Source of the DNA: Pseudomonas sp. S04
Lineage (GTDB): Bacteria > Pseudomonadota > Gammaproteobacteria > Pseudomonadales > Pseudomonadaceae
Direction: 5' to 3'
DNA: 64,000 nucleotides
Assembly (NCBI RefSeq): GCF_009834545.1
Contig: NZ_CP019427.1
Location: forward strand, 2,734,001-2,798,000
Shown here: one piece after another, positions 54,650-63,624 of the stretch
Position numbering within the stretch: the first letter of the stretch is position 1
Layout of the letters: each line of letters opens with the position of its first letter
Made by a program: the position numbers and the translations under genes
Notes under the pieces: model-generated
The model's input: the letters and a program-made list of their open reading frames with translations, nothing else
What the model was told of the DNA's origin: nothing
Databases searched by the model: none

Positions 54650-54795
54650 CGGGCTAAAATCCACCAACTGCATATCAGCGCCATTAACCAGATCTTCACG
54701 ATCACCCCCGCAGCTATTTGGCTGCCTGGGCATGGTGCTGGCATGAGTGCGAGGCGATTTTGGATGCCTAGCCAAACAGGTTTTCGAGGGTCGTG

Positions 54796-56043
54796 ATGAA
54801 AACTACTGACAAGCCGGGCGATGTTTCAACTACTGCGCCAATCCAGAAGCCGTCAACCGGCAATGTCTGGCGCACCATGCCTAGCGGCATCTGGGCATTG
54901 GGCTTCGTCTCGATGCTGATGGACATTTCCTCAGAGATGATCCATGCATTGCTGCCGCTCTATATGGTCACCGTACTGGGTACCTCCGTTTTGGCCGTGG
55001 GGTTCATCGAAGGCATAGCCGAGGCTACGGCCTCGATCACCAAGGTATTCTCCGGGGCACTGAGTGATCGATGGGGCAAGCGCAAATTGCTTGCGGCGCT
55101 GGGCTATGGACTGGGGGCACTGTCCAAACCGATCTTTCCTTTGGCAGGCTCGCTGGATTGGCTGATCGGGGCTCGCTTTATCGACCGCATTGGCAAAGGT
55201 ATTCGCGGCGCCCCGCGCGATGCGTTGGTCGCCGACATCACGCCGCTCGAGATACGGGGGGCAGCTTTCGGACTGCGGCAAACTCTGGATACCGTTGGTG
55301 CATTCCTGGGACCGTTGCTGGCGATCGGATTGATGTGGCTGACCGCGAACCACTTCCAGTCTGTGTTTTGGGTGGCCGTCATCCCGGCCTTCCTTGCCGT
55401 CGCGGTGCTGCTGGTGTTCGTTCATGAGCCCAAACAAGTGGAAGGGACGCGCCGGGTGCATGCACCTTTGAGCCGGCGGGAATTAGCCCGACTGGGCGCT
55501 GCCTACTGGTGGGTGGTGGGTGTCGCTGCGGTGTTCAGCCTGGCGCGTTTCAGCGAAGCCTTTCTGATTCTGCGCGGTCAGGCAGTCGGGCTGGCGCCGA
55601 TGTGGGCGCCGGCGGTGCTTGTCCTGATGGGGGTGGCGTACTCACTGTCAGCCTATCCCGCCGGGGCATTGTCTGATCGTGTCAGCCGCGTGGCGGTGCT
55701 CGGCATAGGTCTGATATTGCTGATTGCTGCCGACCTGACTCTGGCATTCGCGCCGGGTATCGGTGGCCTGGTCGTTGGCGTCGTTCTATGGGGGCTGCAC
55801 ATGGGGTTCACCCAAGGGATATTCGCCGCACTGATTGCCGATTGCGCGCCGGCTGAACTGCGCGGAACGGCATTTGGCATGTTCAATCTATCGACCGGGT
55901 TGGCCTTGCTGCTAGCCAGTGTCATCGCTGGGGCGTTGTGGGACACGGTAGGCTTGCAAGGCACCTTCTTGATGGGTGGGGGCTTTGCTGTGCTGACTTT
56001 TCTGGGGTTGTGGGTGATCCAGGCAAAAGTTCAGGTTCGATAG
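54796..56043 (+). CDS. MFS transporter
   Basis: 415 residues from the ATG at 54796, with GAGGG five bases upstream. Twelve hydrophobic helices. Motif A-like ALSDRWGKRKLLAALGYGLG, preceded by GFIEGIAEATASITKVFSG; a conserved FIDRIGKGIRGAPRDALVAD loop and GAAFGLRQTLDTVGAFLGPL. This resembles the MFS branch often annotated as efflux of unknown compounds. Convergent with the TetR gene, 113 bases apart. Confidence 0.88.
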   Translation: MKTTDKPGDVSTTAPIQKPSTGNVWRTMPSGIWALGFVSMLMDISSEMIHALLPLYMVTVLGTSVLAVGFIEGIAEATASITKVFSGALSDRWGKRKLLAALGYGLGALSKPIFPLAGSLDWLIGARFIDRIGKGIRGAPRDALVADITPLEIRGAAFGLRQTLDTVGAFLGPLLAIGLMWLTANHFQSVFWVAVIPAFLAVAVLLVFVHEPKQVEGTRRVHAPLSRRELARLGAAYWWVVGVAAVFSLARFSEAFLILRGQAVGLAPMWAPAVLVLMGVAYSLSAYPAGALSDRVSRVAVLGIGLILLIAADLTLAFAPGIGGLVVGVVLWGLHMGFTQGIFAALIADCAPAELRGTAFGMFNLSTGLALLLASVIAGALWDTVGLQGTFLMGGGFAVLTFLGLWVIQAKVQVR

Positions 56044-56156
56044 CGACTCAGTGACTACCGATATCACGGCAGCTCCCTCTTACATGGTCGAATACAGGCC
56101 CTCACGACAGGCAGCTATCTCACCCGCTGTCAGAGCTAGTTCAACTAATTTACTGG

Positions 56157-56786
56157 TCAACGCCGCGCCCATTGAGCCAGGTAGGCTTGGGCCGCGTGAA
56201 CGGCCTCCCGGCACAAGGTGGCAGAGATGCTTCCTTCCTGCGCGTAACCATATTTCATACAGGCGAAGGCAATTTCCACCGAGAGGACAGCCGCATCCGG
56301 AGACTCTGGTAGCGCGGTTAATGCGCTCATTTTGGTGCGCAGCAGTGTACTGATGGCCTGATTCTTTACGGCATGGGCTTGGTCGTCGCCATCGGCTAGC
56401 GCGCCTCGCAACAACAGGATGCTGGCGACTGGGTGGCGGTTGTAATAATCCGTGGCTGTCTCGATCAGCACCTGGACCCAGGCTCTCCAGTCATCGTCAG
56501 CAGCGTTATCGAGCCGCGCCTCGCTCAACACCACCACCAAGCGCTCCATGTGCAACCTGGCGAGATGAGAGAAGAGCGCGTATTTGTCCGGAAAAAATGG
56601 ATAGATTGCTGCTCGCGGGACGCCAGAGGCTTCAGCAATTGCCGGAATAGAGGTCTTCTCGGGGCCGAGTTGCTCCAATAGTTGCTCGGCAGTCTCCAGC
56701 ACTTTGGTCATGCGAGCAGCGGAGCGCTCCTGTGCGGGTTGGCGAGGGGGCGTGACTTTGGCGTTGCTTGTCCTTAAATCCAACAT
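56157..56786 (-). CDS. TetR/AcrR-family regulator
   Basis: 209 residues. N-terminal HTH ~30-75: VLETAEQLLEQLGPEKTSIP then AIAEASGVPRAAIYPFFPDK YALFSHL. The ligand domain is not diagnostic. Divergent from the alpha/beta-hydrolase gene, with a pair of AACATAAGTT boxes in between, one overlapping its own start codon. Likely autorepressor that also controls the hydrolase and possibly the SDR. Confidence 0.9.
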   Translation of the reverse strand: MLDLRTSNAKVTPPRQPAQERSAARMTKVLETAEQLLEQLGPEKTSIPAIAEASGVPRAAIYPFFPDKYALFSHLARLHMERLVVVLSEARLDNAADDDWRAWVQVLIETATDYYNRHPVASILLLRGALADGDDQAHAVKNQAISTLLRTKMSALTALPESPDAAVLSVEIAFACMKYGYAQEGSISATLCREAVHAAQAYLAQWARR

Positions 56787-56822
56787 AAGTTATATTTTTC
56801 CCGTTTCTAACATAAGTTGGAT
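56778..56822. promoter_or_regulatory. Candidate TetR operator pair
   Basis: Two copies of AACATAAGTT (56782-56791 and 56809-56818), 27 bases centre to centre, each itself an AAC...GTT dyad. Both sit within an overall dyad whose outer arms are ATCCAAC (56778-56784) and GTTGGAT (56816-56822). Located in the divergent tetR-hydrolase promoter region. Confidence 0.6.
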
Positions 56823-56874
56823 TTTACATTGATCTGGCGTTAAGCCAAGCAGCGCATTCTCGGGAGCAGACCGT

Positions 56875-57813
56875 ATGACTTACTCAGAACAGGCCGAATG
56901 GCGGGCCATTCAACAGTTTCTTCCGCAAGGCTACCGGCTTAAACCTGATCAGGAGCCAACGGAAGAGTGGTGGCAATGGTGCCAACACAGCATCCACCTG
57001 GACTGCTACCGCAATGCCGCAGCGCCCATGAAAGTCATATTGCTGCACGGTGTCGGCACCAACGGGCGACAGATGTCGACGATTCTGGGGGCACCATTGG
57101 CGCGTCTCGGTTATGAAACCATCGCTATCGATATGCCCGAGTATGGAGTCTCTCGTGTTGGGAAAGGATCGCTGGTTACCTACGACGACTGGGTACAAGC
57201 TGGCAGCGATCTGGTTGATGCTGAACTCGCTCGCGATGATCGGCCCATCGTGTTGTACGGGCTGAGTGCCGGTGGTATGGAGACCTATCACATCGCCGCC
57301 CTGAACCGGAAAGTTAAAGGCATTGTCGGGATGACCTTCCTCGATCAACAACTGCAACAGGTCCGCGACGCTACAGCTCTGAATCTGTTTATGAGCCGAG
57401 TTGGCGTGCCGCTGGCCAAGTTCAGTGCCGTGGGGCCGCTCGCGGGTCTGCGTATGCCGATGTCTATCGCCGGTAAAATGCACGCGTTGGTGAATAACCC
57501 TGAGGCACTCAAGGTCTGCTTGGCCGATAAAACCTCAGCGGGGAAATGGGTCACCATGCGTTTCTTGGCCAGCTACATGTACTACCGGCCTGCTGTCGAG
57601 CCGGAGGACTTTGATGTCTGTCCGATACTGCTGACACAGCCCGCCCAAGACCGCTGGACTCCGCTTGAGTTGAGCAAGCTGTTCCTTCGCCGAATCACGC
57701 ACGTGCCGGTAAAGACCGTACAACTGGAGCACGCCGGGCACTATCCTTTGGAACAGCCTGGCCTTGATCAGATGGTGGCCTCGATTCACCAATTTCTGTT
57801 GGCGTGCGCGTAG
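56875..57813 (+). CDS. Alpha/beta hydrolase
   Basis: 312 residues. Oxyanion-hole motif LLHGVGTNGRQM (~57-68), nucleophile elbow GLSAGG (Ser131), acid Asp259 in QPAQDRWTP and His289 in EHAGHYPLE: a complete triad in the right order. The Trp-rich N-terminus (EEWWQWCQHSIH) and a cap region of ~145-235 are less usual. Substrate unknown; likely an esterase or lipase-type enzyme. Divergent from the TetR gene and followed on the same strand by an SDR. Confidence 0.88.
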   Translation: MTYSEQAEWRAIQQFLPQGYRLKPDQEPTEEWWQWCQHSIHLDCYRNAAAPMKVILLHGVGTNGRQMSTILGAPLARLGYETIAIDMPEYGVSRVGKGSLVTYDDWVQAGSDLVDAELARDDRPIVLYGLSAGGMETYHIAALNRKVKGIVGMTFLDQQLQQVRDATALNLFMSRVGVPLAKFSAVGPLAGLRMPMSIAGKMHALVNNPEALKVCLADKTSAGKWVTMRFLASYMYYRPAVEPEDFDVCPILLTQPAQDRWTPLELSKLFLRRITHVPVKTVQLEHAGHYPLEQPGLDQMVASIHQFLLACA

Positions 57814-57935
57814 TTATCGCCGCACATTCAAGATCACCGTCTTGGCCGGCACGGCCATGGGTCTGGCTGACGACGCCATGGACTCGCCGATTCGAGCCTA
57901 AGTAGGCTGAAGGCATACAACAAATGGAGTCACAT

Positions 57936-58796
57936 ATGGAGTTCAATAACCGCGTGGTCTGGGTTACCGGAGCCTCATCGGGCATTGGCGAGGCACTGGC
58001 CCGACTGCTGTTGCAACAGGGGGCCTTCGTTATTCTGTCTGGCCGGCGCGAAGCGGCGCTGCAGTCCGTCGCAGCACAGGCGGCAGAGCGCGCGCTGGTG
58101 CTGCCCTTCGAAAGCACCGACTATGCTGCGCTACCCCTGGCAGTCGAGCGCGCTCGGACTTGGCGCGGGCGCATTGACTGCCTGATTAACAATGCGGGCG
58201 TCAGTCAACGTAGCTTGGCGCTGGACACCCACTTCGAGGTCTATCGCCAGTTGATGGAAGTCGACTACCTAGCACCCGTGGCCCTGACCCAGCTACTGTT
58301 GCCGCACCTGGTTGCACAGGGCGGCGGCCAACTCGCGGTGGTCAGTTCGGTGGCCGGCAAGGTTGGCGCGCCTCTGCGCACGGGTTACTGCGCTGCCAAA
58401 CATGCGGTTATCGGCTATTTCGAGGCGTTACGCGCCGAAGTCGAGCAGGCCTATGGCATCTCTATCAGCGTAATTCTGCCTGGCTCGGTGCATACCTCCG
58501 TGGCAACCAATGCGCTAAGTGGCGATGGTTCGCGCCGCGGACGCTCGGACATCAATATAGACAACGGCATGCAGGTCGAGGAGGCCGCGCGCCGCATCGT
58601 CGAAGGCCTGGCTGCTGGCCAGCGCACCATTGAGGTGGCAGAGGGAGCCGAGAAAATGGCGCTTTTCCTGCGCAATGCTGATCCGGATCGGCTCTTTGCC
58701 CTCACCGCCGCCGAAGGTGCGCGCCTTACAGAAGAGCGCGCCAGAAACGGCAGTGCGGGGATCGAGCCTGGCGATGTCCAGCACCTCGGTGCATGA
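57936..58796 (+). CDS. Short-chain dehydrogenase/reductase (SDR)
   Basis: 286 residues from the ATG at 57936; the GGAG of the ATGGAG at 57924 serves as its ribosome site. Rossmann motif VTGASSGIGEALA (10-22), NNAGVS (85-90), catalytic Ser138, Tyr151 and Lys155 (YCAAK). A post-catalytic PGSVHTSVATNAL is as in DHRS7-like classical SDRs. Cofactor likely NADP (SGRREAAL after strand 2). With the hydrolase and MFS protein it may form a detoxification or lipid-processing set under the TetR regulator. Confidence 0.9.
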   Translation: MEFNNRVVWVTGASSGIGEALARLLLQQGAFVILSGRREAALQSVAAQAAERALVLPFESTDYAALPLAVERARTWRGRIDCLINNAGVSQRSLALDTHFEVYRQLMEVDYLAPVALTQLLLPHLVAQGGGQLAVVSSVAGKVGAPLRTGYCAAKHAVIGYFEALRAEVEQAYGISISVILPGSVHTSVATNALSGDGSRRGRSDINIDNGMQVEEAARRIVEGLAAGQRTIEVAEGAEKMALFLRNADPDRLFALTAAEGARLTEERARNGSAGIEPGDVQHLGA

Positions 58797-59102
58797 CACC
58801 TTTGGAATCAACGCTCCACTTTATGGAAATGCTGCTTGTGTAGAGGATTACTAATGAAAGTGTATCCGCATAGCTGCAACCGACCGCTTCTGGCCGATTC
58901 TGTTGAAAAAGCCGGTCATGGTTTCCGCGGCTGAAAAGTACGCGTTTGAGATTGAAATCTTTACTTTTAGCAGAGGATTCCAGGCTCAGGTTTCGCGTAG
59001 CGATGCGCAATAAAGACGTTTTCAGCGCTCAGTATTGGGGCAGTCTGGACGAACTGTTTTTTTCAAAAGAATCGACCCAGAGCTGACATTCACCAAGGTT
59101 TG
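58797..59102. other. Gap without recognised gene
   Basis: About 300 bases after the SDR gene. It contains CTTCTGGCCGATTCTGTTGA then AAAAAG, which resembles sequence seen at ends of Pseudomonas insertion sequences, but there is no transposase text and no paired end, so no mobile element is called. Confidence 0.35.
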
Positions 59103-59142
59103 TTTTCGACCAGTTACTGTCAAGAGAGTAACCGGTCGAAAA
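59103..59142. terminator. Long bidirectional terminator hairpin
   Basis: Arms TTTTCGACCAGTTACT (59103-59118) and AGTAACCGGTCGAAAA (59127-59142): 16 pairs with one mismatch, eight-base loop, T-rich arms and A residues beyond. It lies 27 bases past the stop of the minus-strand ureohydrolase gene and serves either strand. Confidence 0.75.
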
Positions 59143-59169
59143 AAGTTTGTAGCTGTCCAGGCCATTGAA

Positions 59170-60126
59170 TTACAGCTTATGCCGCGCGGCATACAGGCAG
59201 ATCATCTCCATCGCCAACGCGGCCCCGGCAAGCGCAGTAATCTCGGCGTGGTCATAGGGCGGTGCTACCTCCACCACGTCCATGCCGATCAGGTTGATAC
59301 CGCGTAGACCTCGCAGAATCGCCAAGGCCTGATGGCTCGATAGTCCGCCGCAGACCGGCGTCCCCGTGCCAGGGGCAAATGCTGGGTCGAGGCAGTCAAT
59401 ATCGAAGGTGAGATAGACCGGATGGTCGCCAACGCGCGCCCGGATAATCTCCGCCAGTTCCTTGGTAGAGCGATCATGCACTTCACTGGCGTTGAGCACC
59501 TGGAAGCCCATGACGTCGTCATTGGTCGTGCGCTGACCAATCTGGATGGACCGTGCAGGATCAACCAGTCCTTCGCGGACGGCGTGATAGAACATCGAGC
59601 CGTGGTCGATGCGCTTGTCCTCGCCGTCGGACTCCAGGTCATGGTGCGCGTCAAAATGGATCAACGACAGTGGACCATGCTTAGCCGCATGAGCTTGCAG
59701 CAGCGGATAGCTGATGAAGTGATCGCCGCCCAGGGTTAGCATCGCAGAACCCGCCGCCAGGATCCGTTCGGCATGGGCCCTGATCGCCGCAGGGGTGTGC
59801 TCCGGGGTGCCGTAATCGAAATAGCAATCGCCATAATCGACACAAGCCAGCAGATCGAACGGGTCAAATTCCCAAGGCCAATGACGCGCCCAGGCGGACT
59901 GTACCGATGCCTCGCGGATGGCCCGCGGCCCGAAGCGGCTGCCCGGTCGATTGCTGGTCGCTGTATCGAACGGGATGCCGCTGATGGCGATATCCACGCC
60001 TCGCAAATCGCGGGTGTAGCGACGCCGCATAAAACTGGTGATACCACCGTATGTCGGTTCACCCTCGGTGCCATACAGGCTGTCACGTGTCATCGCCTGA
60101 TCGATTATTGAATTGTCATTTAGCAT
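59170..60126 (-). CDS. Agmatinase-type ureohydrolase
   Basis: 318 residues from the ATG at 60126 (LNDNSIIDQAMTRDSLYGTE follows). All binuclear manganese ligands are present: H136 (GGDHF), D159, H161 and D163 (HFDAHHD), D242 and D244 (TFDIDCLDPAFAPGTGTP). Sequence is close to E. coli SpeB in the central and C-terminal parts (GMDVVEVAPPYDHAEITALA). It should hydrolyse agmatine to putrescine and urea. Guanidinobutyrase or guanidinopropionase are the alternatives, since Pseudomonas enzymes for those are the same length; the neighbouring agmatine-deiminase-type gene favours agmatine-related chemistry. Confidence 0.87.
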   Translation of the reverse strand: MLNDNSIIDQAMTRDSLYGTEGEPTYGGITSFMRRRYTRDLRGVDIAISGIPFDTATSNRPGSRFGPRAIREASVQSAWARHWPWEFDPFDLLACVDYGDCYFDYGTPEHTPAAIRAHAERILAAGSAMLTLGGDHFISYPLLQAHAAKHGPLSLIHFDAHHDLESDGEDKRIDHGSMFYHAVREGLVDPARSIQIGQRTTNDDVMGFQVLNASEVHDRSTKELAEIIRARVGDHPVYLTFDIDCLDPAFAPGTGTPVCGGLSSHQALAILRGLRGINLIGMDVVEVAPPYDHAEITALAGAALAMEMICLYAARHKL

Positions 60127-60271
60127 GGGATTCTCAATGCAAGTTGTTGAAGCTGACCCAGGCATGCGTACGCTCACGCAGCGCTCGCTGGGGCAAAGGT
60201 TGGTTTCTGTAATTCGGACTTGCCGTGAATGAGCGGGGTTGGCGCTTGACCGCGCCAATCCCATTGCGGTT

Positions 60272-61981
60272 TCAGCCGCTTGGCAAGGGCGGGGTCCGCA
60301 CCGGGATCAAGCGTTTCGATCCAGTGGCCTCAAATGCCGACGCCAGGCGCAGCAGCGCTGAGTCGTCGTAGGCGCGCCCAGCAAATGTCAGGCCGACGGG
60401 CATGCCGATGTCCGGCATCACACCCATCGGCACGGTGACCGTTGGCACGCCGAGGTGACGGATGGCAAGGTTGCCGTTGGCGACCCAGACGCCGTTGCTC
60501 CAGGCGATATCCGCCGATTGCGGATCGACATCGGCATTCGCCGGGCCCACGTCGGCGACCGCCGGGAAAATCACCGCGTCGAGCCCCAGCCGATCCATCC
60601 ACTCCTCAAGATCGATACGCCGGGTCTGCTCCAGCCCGCGTAGGCCATCAGACAGCGTGGCGATCTGATCCCACGGGGTGATGCCACGCTCCGCTATGCG
60701 CACGTATTCGTCCATGCCAATGGCCGGGCCATCTTCGCGGTCAGGCAGAGCGCCTGGGGCGTGCGGAAAAATCTGCGGGCCGTCGACGTCAGCCAGACGG
60801 TTTAGTTTGGGATCGTCGTTGGCCTGCAGGAAGTCATCGAATGCCCAGGCGGTCAGGTCCCACAGTTCGTGATGGAGGAATTCCTTGGACACCAGGCCGC
60901 GGGTTAACACCGTCGGCGCCCCAGGTCGATCTCCCTCGCAATTGGAGACCAGCGGGAAGTCCGTCTCGACCACTTCGGCACCGGCCGCTTCAAGAGTCTT
61001 TCGCGCGTTTTCCCAGAGGGCAATCACCGAGGGGCGAGTGTTGATCCGCTGGCCTGTCGCCCACCCGATACCTGGCGCTTCGCTGGTGCCCGCGCCGGGG
61101 TCGGCATTGATGTACATGCGCGGAACGCCCAAGCGCTTGCCGGCGAGTGCGGCGGGCCTGGCAGCCAGTTCCAGGTAGGAGGCGGGACGCACCGAGGTGA
61201 CGCCGGGGATCGGCACCCAAGGCTGCAAGCGCCACAGGTCGCCACGTTTGTCGGCGTCTTCGGCCACCACCACGTCGAGCACTTCGAGCAGGTCGGCCAT
61301 GGTCCTGGCATAGGGCACGACCACGTCCATGGTTGGCGTCAGTGGCCAGTTGCCGCGCACCGAAATCACCCCGCGCGACGGTGTATAGGCGCACAGACCA
61401 TTGTTGGAGGCCGGCCCGCGACCGCTCGACCAGGTTTCCTCAGCAAGGCCGAAGGCGGCGAAACTGGCAGCGGTGGCCGTGCCTGCGCCATTGGAGGAAC
61501 CCGAGGCGAAGGGTGCAGTGAGGTAGTCCGCGTTGTACGGGCTCTCGGCACGGCCATACACGCCGCGCTGCATACCGCCATTGGCCATGGGCGGCATATT
61601 GGTCTTGCCCAGGCAGATCGCACCGGCGCCGCGCAAGCGCTCGATGGTGAACGCATCGCGATAGGCAACCAGGTCCTTGAAGGCCGGGCTGCCGGACGCC
61701 GCGCTCAGGCCTTTGATCAGATAGCTGTCCTTGGCTGTATAGGGAATACCATCGAGCGGGCCGAGCGATTCACCACGGGCACGACGGGCGTCGGAAGACA
61801 GCGCTTCTTCAAGCGCATTCGGGTTGCGCACCACCACCGCGTTGAGGGCGGTGGGCGTGTTGGGGCCGTCGTAGGCATCGATCCGTGAGAGATAGGCCTG
61901 GACCAGCTCAACTGCCGTGGTCCGGCCAGCTTCGAGGGCTGCGCGCAGCTCGGCAATGGAAACTTCGGTTACTTCAATCAT
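60272..61981 (-). CDS. Amidase-signature (AS) family hydrolase
   Basis: 569 residues from the ATG at 61981 (IEVTEVSIAELRAALEAGRT follows). AS-family triad Lys84 (YTAKDSY), cis-Ser163 (FASGSSNGAG) and nucleophile Ser186 in EETWSSGRGPASNNGLCAYT. The usual DTGGS here is ETWSS, a divergent form. Length is above the ~470 average because of an insert ~235-340. Known chemistry: hydrolysis of amides. Set among ureohydrolase, polyamine-binding and agmatine-deiminase-type genes, so its substrate may be an amide of that pathway (for example a carbamoyl or acyl polyamine). That is inference. Confidence 0.85.
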   Translation of the reverse strand: MIEVTEVSIAELRAALEAGRTTAVELVQAYLSRIDAYDGPNTPTALNAVVVRNPNALEEALSSDARRARGESLGPLDGIPYTAKDSYLIKGLSAASGSPAFKDLVAYRDAFTIERLRGAGAICLGKTNMPPMANGGMQRGVYGRAESPYNADYLTAPFASGSSNGAGTATAASFAAFGLAEETWSSGRGPASNNGLCAYTPSRGVISVRGNWPLTPTMDVVVPYARTMADLLEVLDVVVAEDADKRGDLWRLQPWVPIPGVTSVRPASYLELAARPAALAGKRLGVPRMYINADPGAGTSEAPGIGWATGQRINTRPSVIALWENARKTLEAAGAEVVETDFPLVSNCEGDRPGAPTVLTRGLVSKEFLHHELWDLTAWAFDDFLQANDDPKLNRLADVDGPQIFPHAPGALPDREDGPAIGMDEYVRIAERGITPWDQIATLSDGLRGLEQTRRIDLEEWMDRLGLDAVIFPAVADVGPANADVDPQSADIAWSNGVWVANGNLAIRHLGVPTVTVPMGVMPDIGMPVGLTFAGRAYDDSALLRLASAFEATGSKRLIPVRTPPLPSG

Positions 61982-62099
61982 GCTTTTACCAATGGCTACT
62001 GGGTCTGCAAGGTGACTAGATTGGCGCCGCGTGCCAGCGAAACCGCATCGGCCATGCGCCTGGTTCCGTTGAGTTTCACTGGCGCAGCGCAATTTACTG

Positions 62100-63302
62100 T
62101 CAGGTTCCCGACTTGAGCTTGGTCCATGCACGGGTGCGAGCGCGTTCTGCACTGGACGGCAGAGGCACCAGCGCGAATAGAGAAGTCTGGATGTCGGCGG
62201 CGGGGTAGAGATTGGGGTTGTTGCGGATTTCCGGGCTGACCAGGGCAGTGGCGTCCTTGTTCGGGTTGGGATAACCGACGAAGTCACTGATTGGGGCAAT
62301 CACCTGTGGCTGCAGCAGGTAGTTGATAAAGGCATGGGCATCATCCGGGTTCTTCGCATCCTTGGGGATGGCCAGCACGTCGAACCAGACCGGTGCGCCT
62401 TCCTTGGGCAAACGCATATCCACCACCACGCCGTTGCCGGCCTCTTTGGCGCGATTGGCTGCCTGGGAGAAGCTGCCGGAATAACCCACGGCCACACAGA
62501 TGTCACCATTGGCGATATCGGTCATGTATTTTGAGGAGTGGAAGTAGGCGACGTTGGGGCGGATCTTTTTCAGCAATTCTTCGACCTTCGCGTAGTCCTT
62601 GGCTTGAGTACTGTTGGGCGGTAGGCCCAGGTAGTGCAGGGCGATGGGAAACATATCCGTCGGCGAATCGAGAAGGGCTACGCCGCACTGCTTGAGCTTG
62701 GCAATGTTCTCTTCCTTGAAGATCAGATCCCAGCTGTCCACCGGCGCGTTTTCGCCGAGCGCAGCCTTGACCTTGGCCGGGTTGAAACCGATCAGTACGG
62801 TTCCGTACAAATAAGGCACGGCGAAACGGTTACCCGGATCGTTGGCTTCGATCAGCTTCATCAGTTGCGGGTCCAGATGCTTCCAGTTGGGTAGCTTGCT
62901 GCGGTCAAGTGGCTGGAAAGCGTCGGCCTGAATCTGCTTGGCGAGGAAACTGTCGGACGGCACCACCACATCATAGCCGGAGTTGCCGGTGAGCAGTTTG
63001 GCCTCCAGGGTTTCGTTGCTGTCGAAGATGTCGTAGACCAGTTTTGCGCCGTTCTCCGTCTTGAAGTTGTCCAGGGTCTGCGGGGCGACGTAGTCGAACC
63101 AGTTGTAGACACGCAGGGTGCGCTCTTGCGCATTAGCGTTAGCAGTTAGCAGGCCAAGGCTGCAGATCGTAGCGAGGAGCGATCGGAGGAGTGGATGCTT
63201 GATCACTTTCTCACAGCTTTTTCCAACGTGGGAGGTGCGCCAGGACAGCGAGTCCGCTCCTTTATCGAGTTTTTGCCACGGCTGTTGTTGCTTGTACTTC
63301 AT
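62100..63302 (-). CDS. Periplasmic polyamine-binding protein (PotF/SpuD type)
   Basis: 400 residues from the ATG at 63302 (AAGGTGG ribosome site) or 368 from a GTG at 63206. The signal peptide KHPLLRSLLATICSLGLLTA ends NANA, so the longer form would carry an unusual ~33-residue N-terminal extension. Binding-protein text: LRVYNWFDYVAPQTLDNFKT, YDVVVPSDSFLAKQIQADAF, FAVPYLYGTVLIGFNPAKVK, GDICVAVGYSGSFSQAANRA. These match PotF/SpuD proteins for putrescine, spermidine or agmatine. No ABC permease or ATPase is visible nearby within the window. Confidence 0.88.
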   Translation of the reverse strand: MKYKQQQPWQKLDKGADSLSWRTSHVGKSCEKVIKHPLLRSLLATICSLGLLTANANAQERTLRVYNWFDYVAPQTLDNFKTENGAKLVYDIFDSNETLEAKLLTGNSGYDVVVPSDSFLAKQIQADAFQPLDRSKLPNWKHLDPQLMKLIEANDPGNRFAVPYLYGTVLIGFNPAKVKAALGENAPVDSWDLIFKEENIAKLKQCGVALLDSPTDMFPIALHYLGLPPNSTQAKDYAKVEELLKKIRPNVAYFHSSKYMTDIANGDICVAVGYSGSFSQAANRAKEAGNGVVVDMRLPKEGAPVWFDVLAIPKDAKNPDDAHAFINYLLQPQVIAPISDFVGYPNPNKDATALVSPEIRNNPNLYPAADIQTSLFALVPLPSSAERARTRAWTKLKSGT

Positions 63303-63624
63303 AGAACCACCTTTTGAATTATTGTCTTTGGCCTAGCTCCAAATGAATTGTTGCGGTTGCTCGAATCACAATCAATCTATATAAATTACAAGAAGTTCAG
63401 GCAGAAAAACTAAACGATAAGATCTCACGCCGATGTCTCCTCGGCTTCGTGCAGACGCTGAAGGGATGGACTAGTCAGCGACATGCACAAGCACACGCAC
63501 GTCATCCTCGTGGCGCTGGGCGGTGATTCATCGTAGCTATTGGACCAGCCGATCTGGTCCGACGCTGCTAAGGAAAGCAATCTTGCTAATGCTTGCGCCC
63601 CATAGAGGGCAATTATCTTCAGCG
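63303..63624. other. Intergenic region upstream of the binding protein gene
   Basis: No gene recognised. AT-rich around 63380-63420, where the promoter of the binding protein operon probably lies. No clear operator seen. Confidence 0.4.

Noticed and set aside
58797..59102. Possible insertion-sequence relic after the SDR gene
   Set aside because: Only a short stretch (CCGATTCTGTTGAAAAAG) resembles IS ends; no inverted partner, duplication or transposase text.
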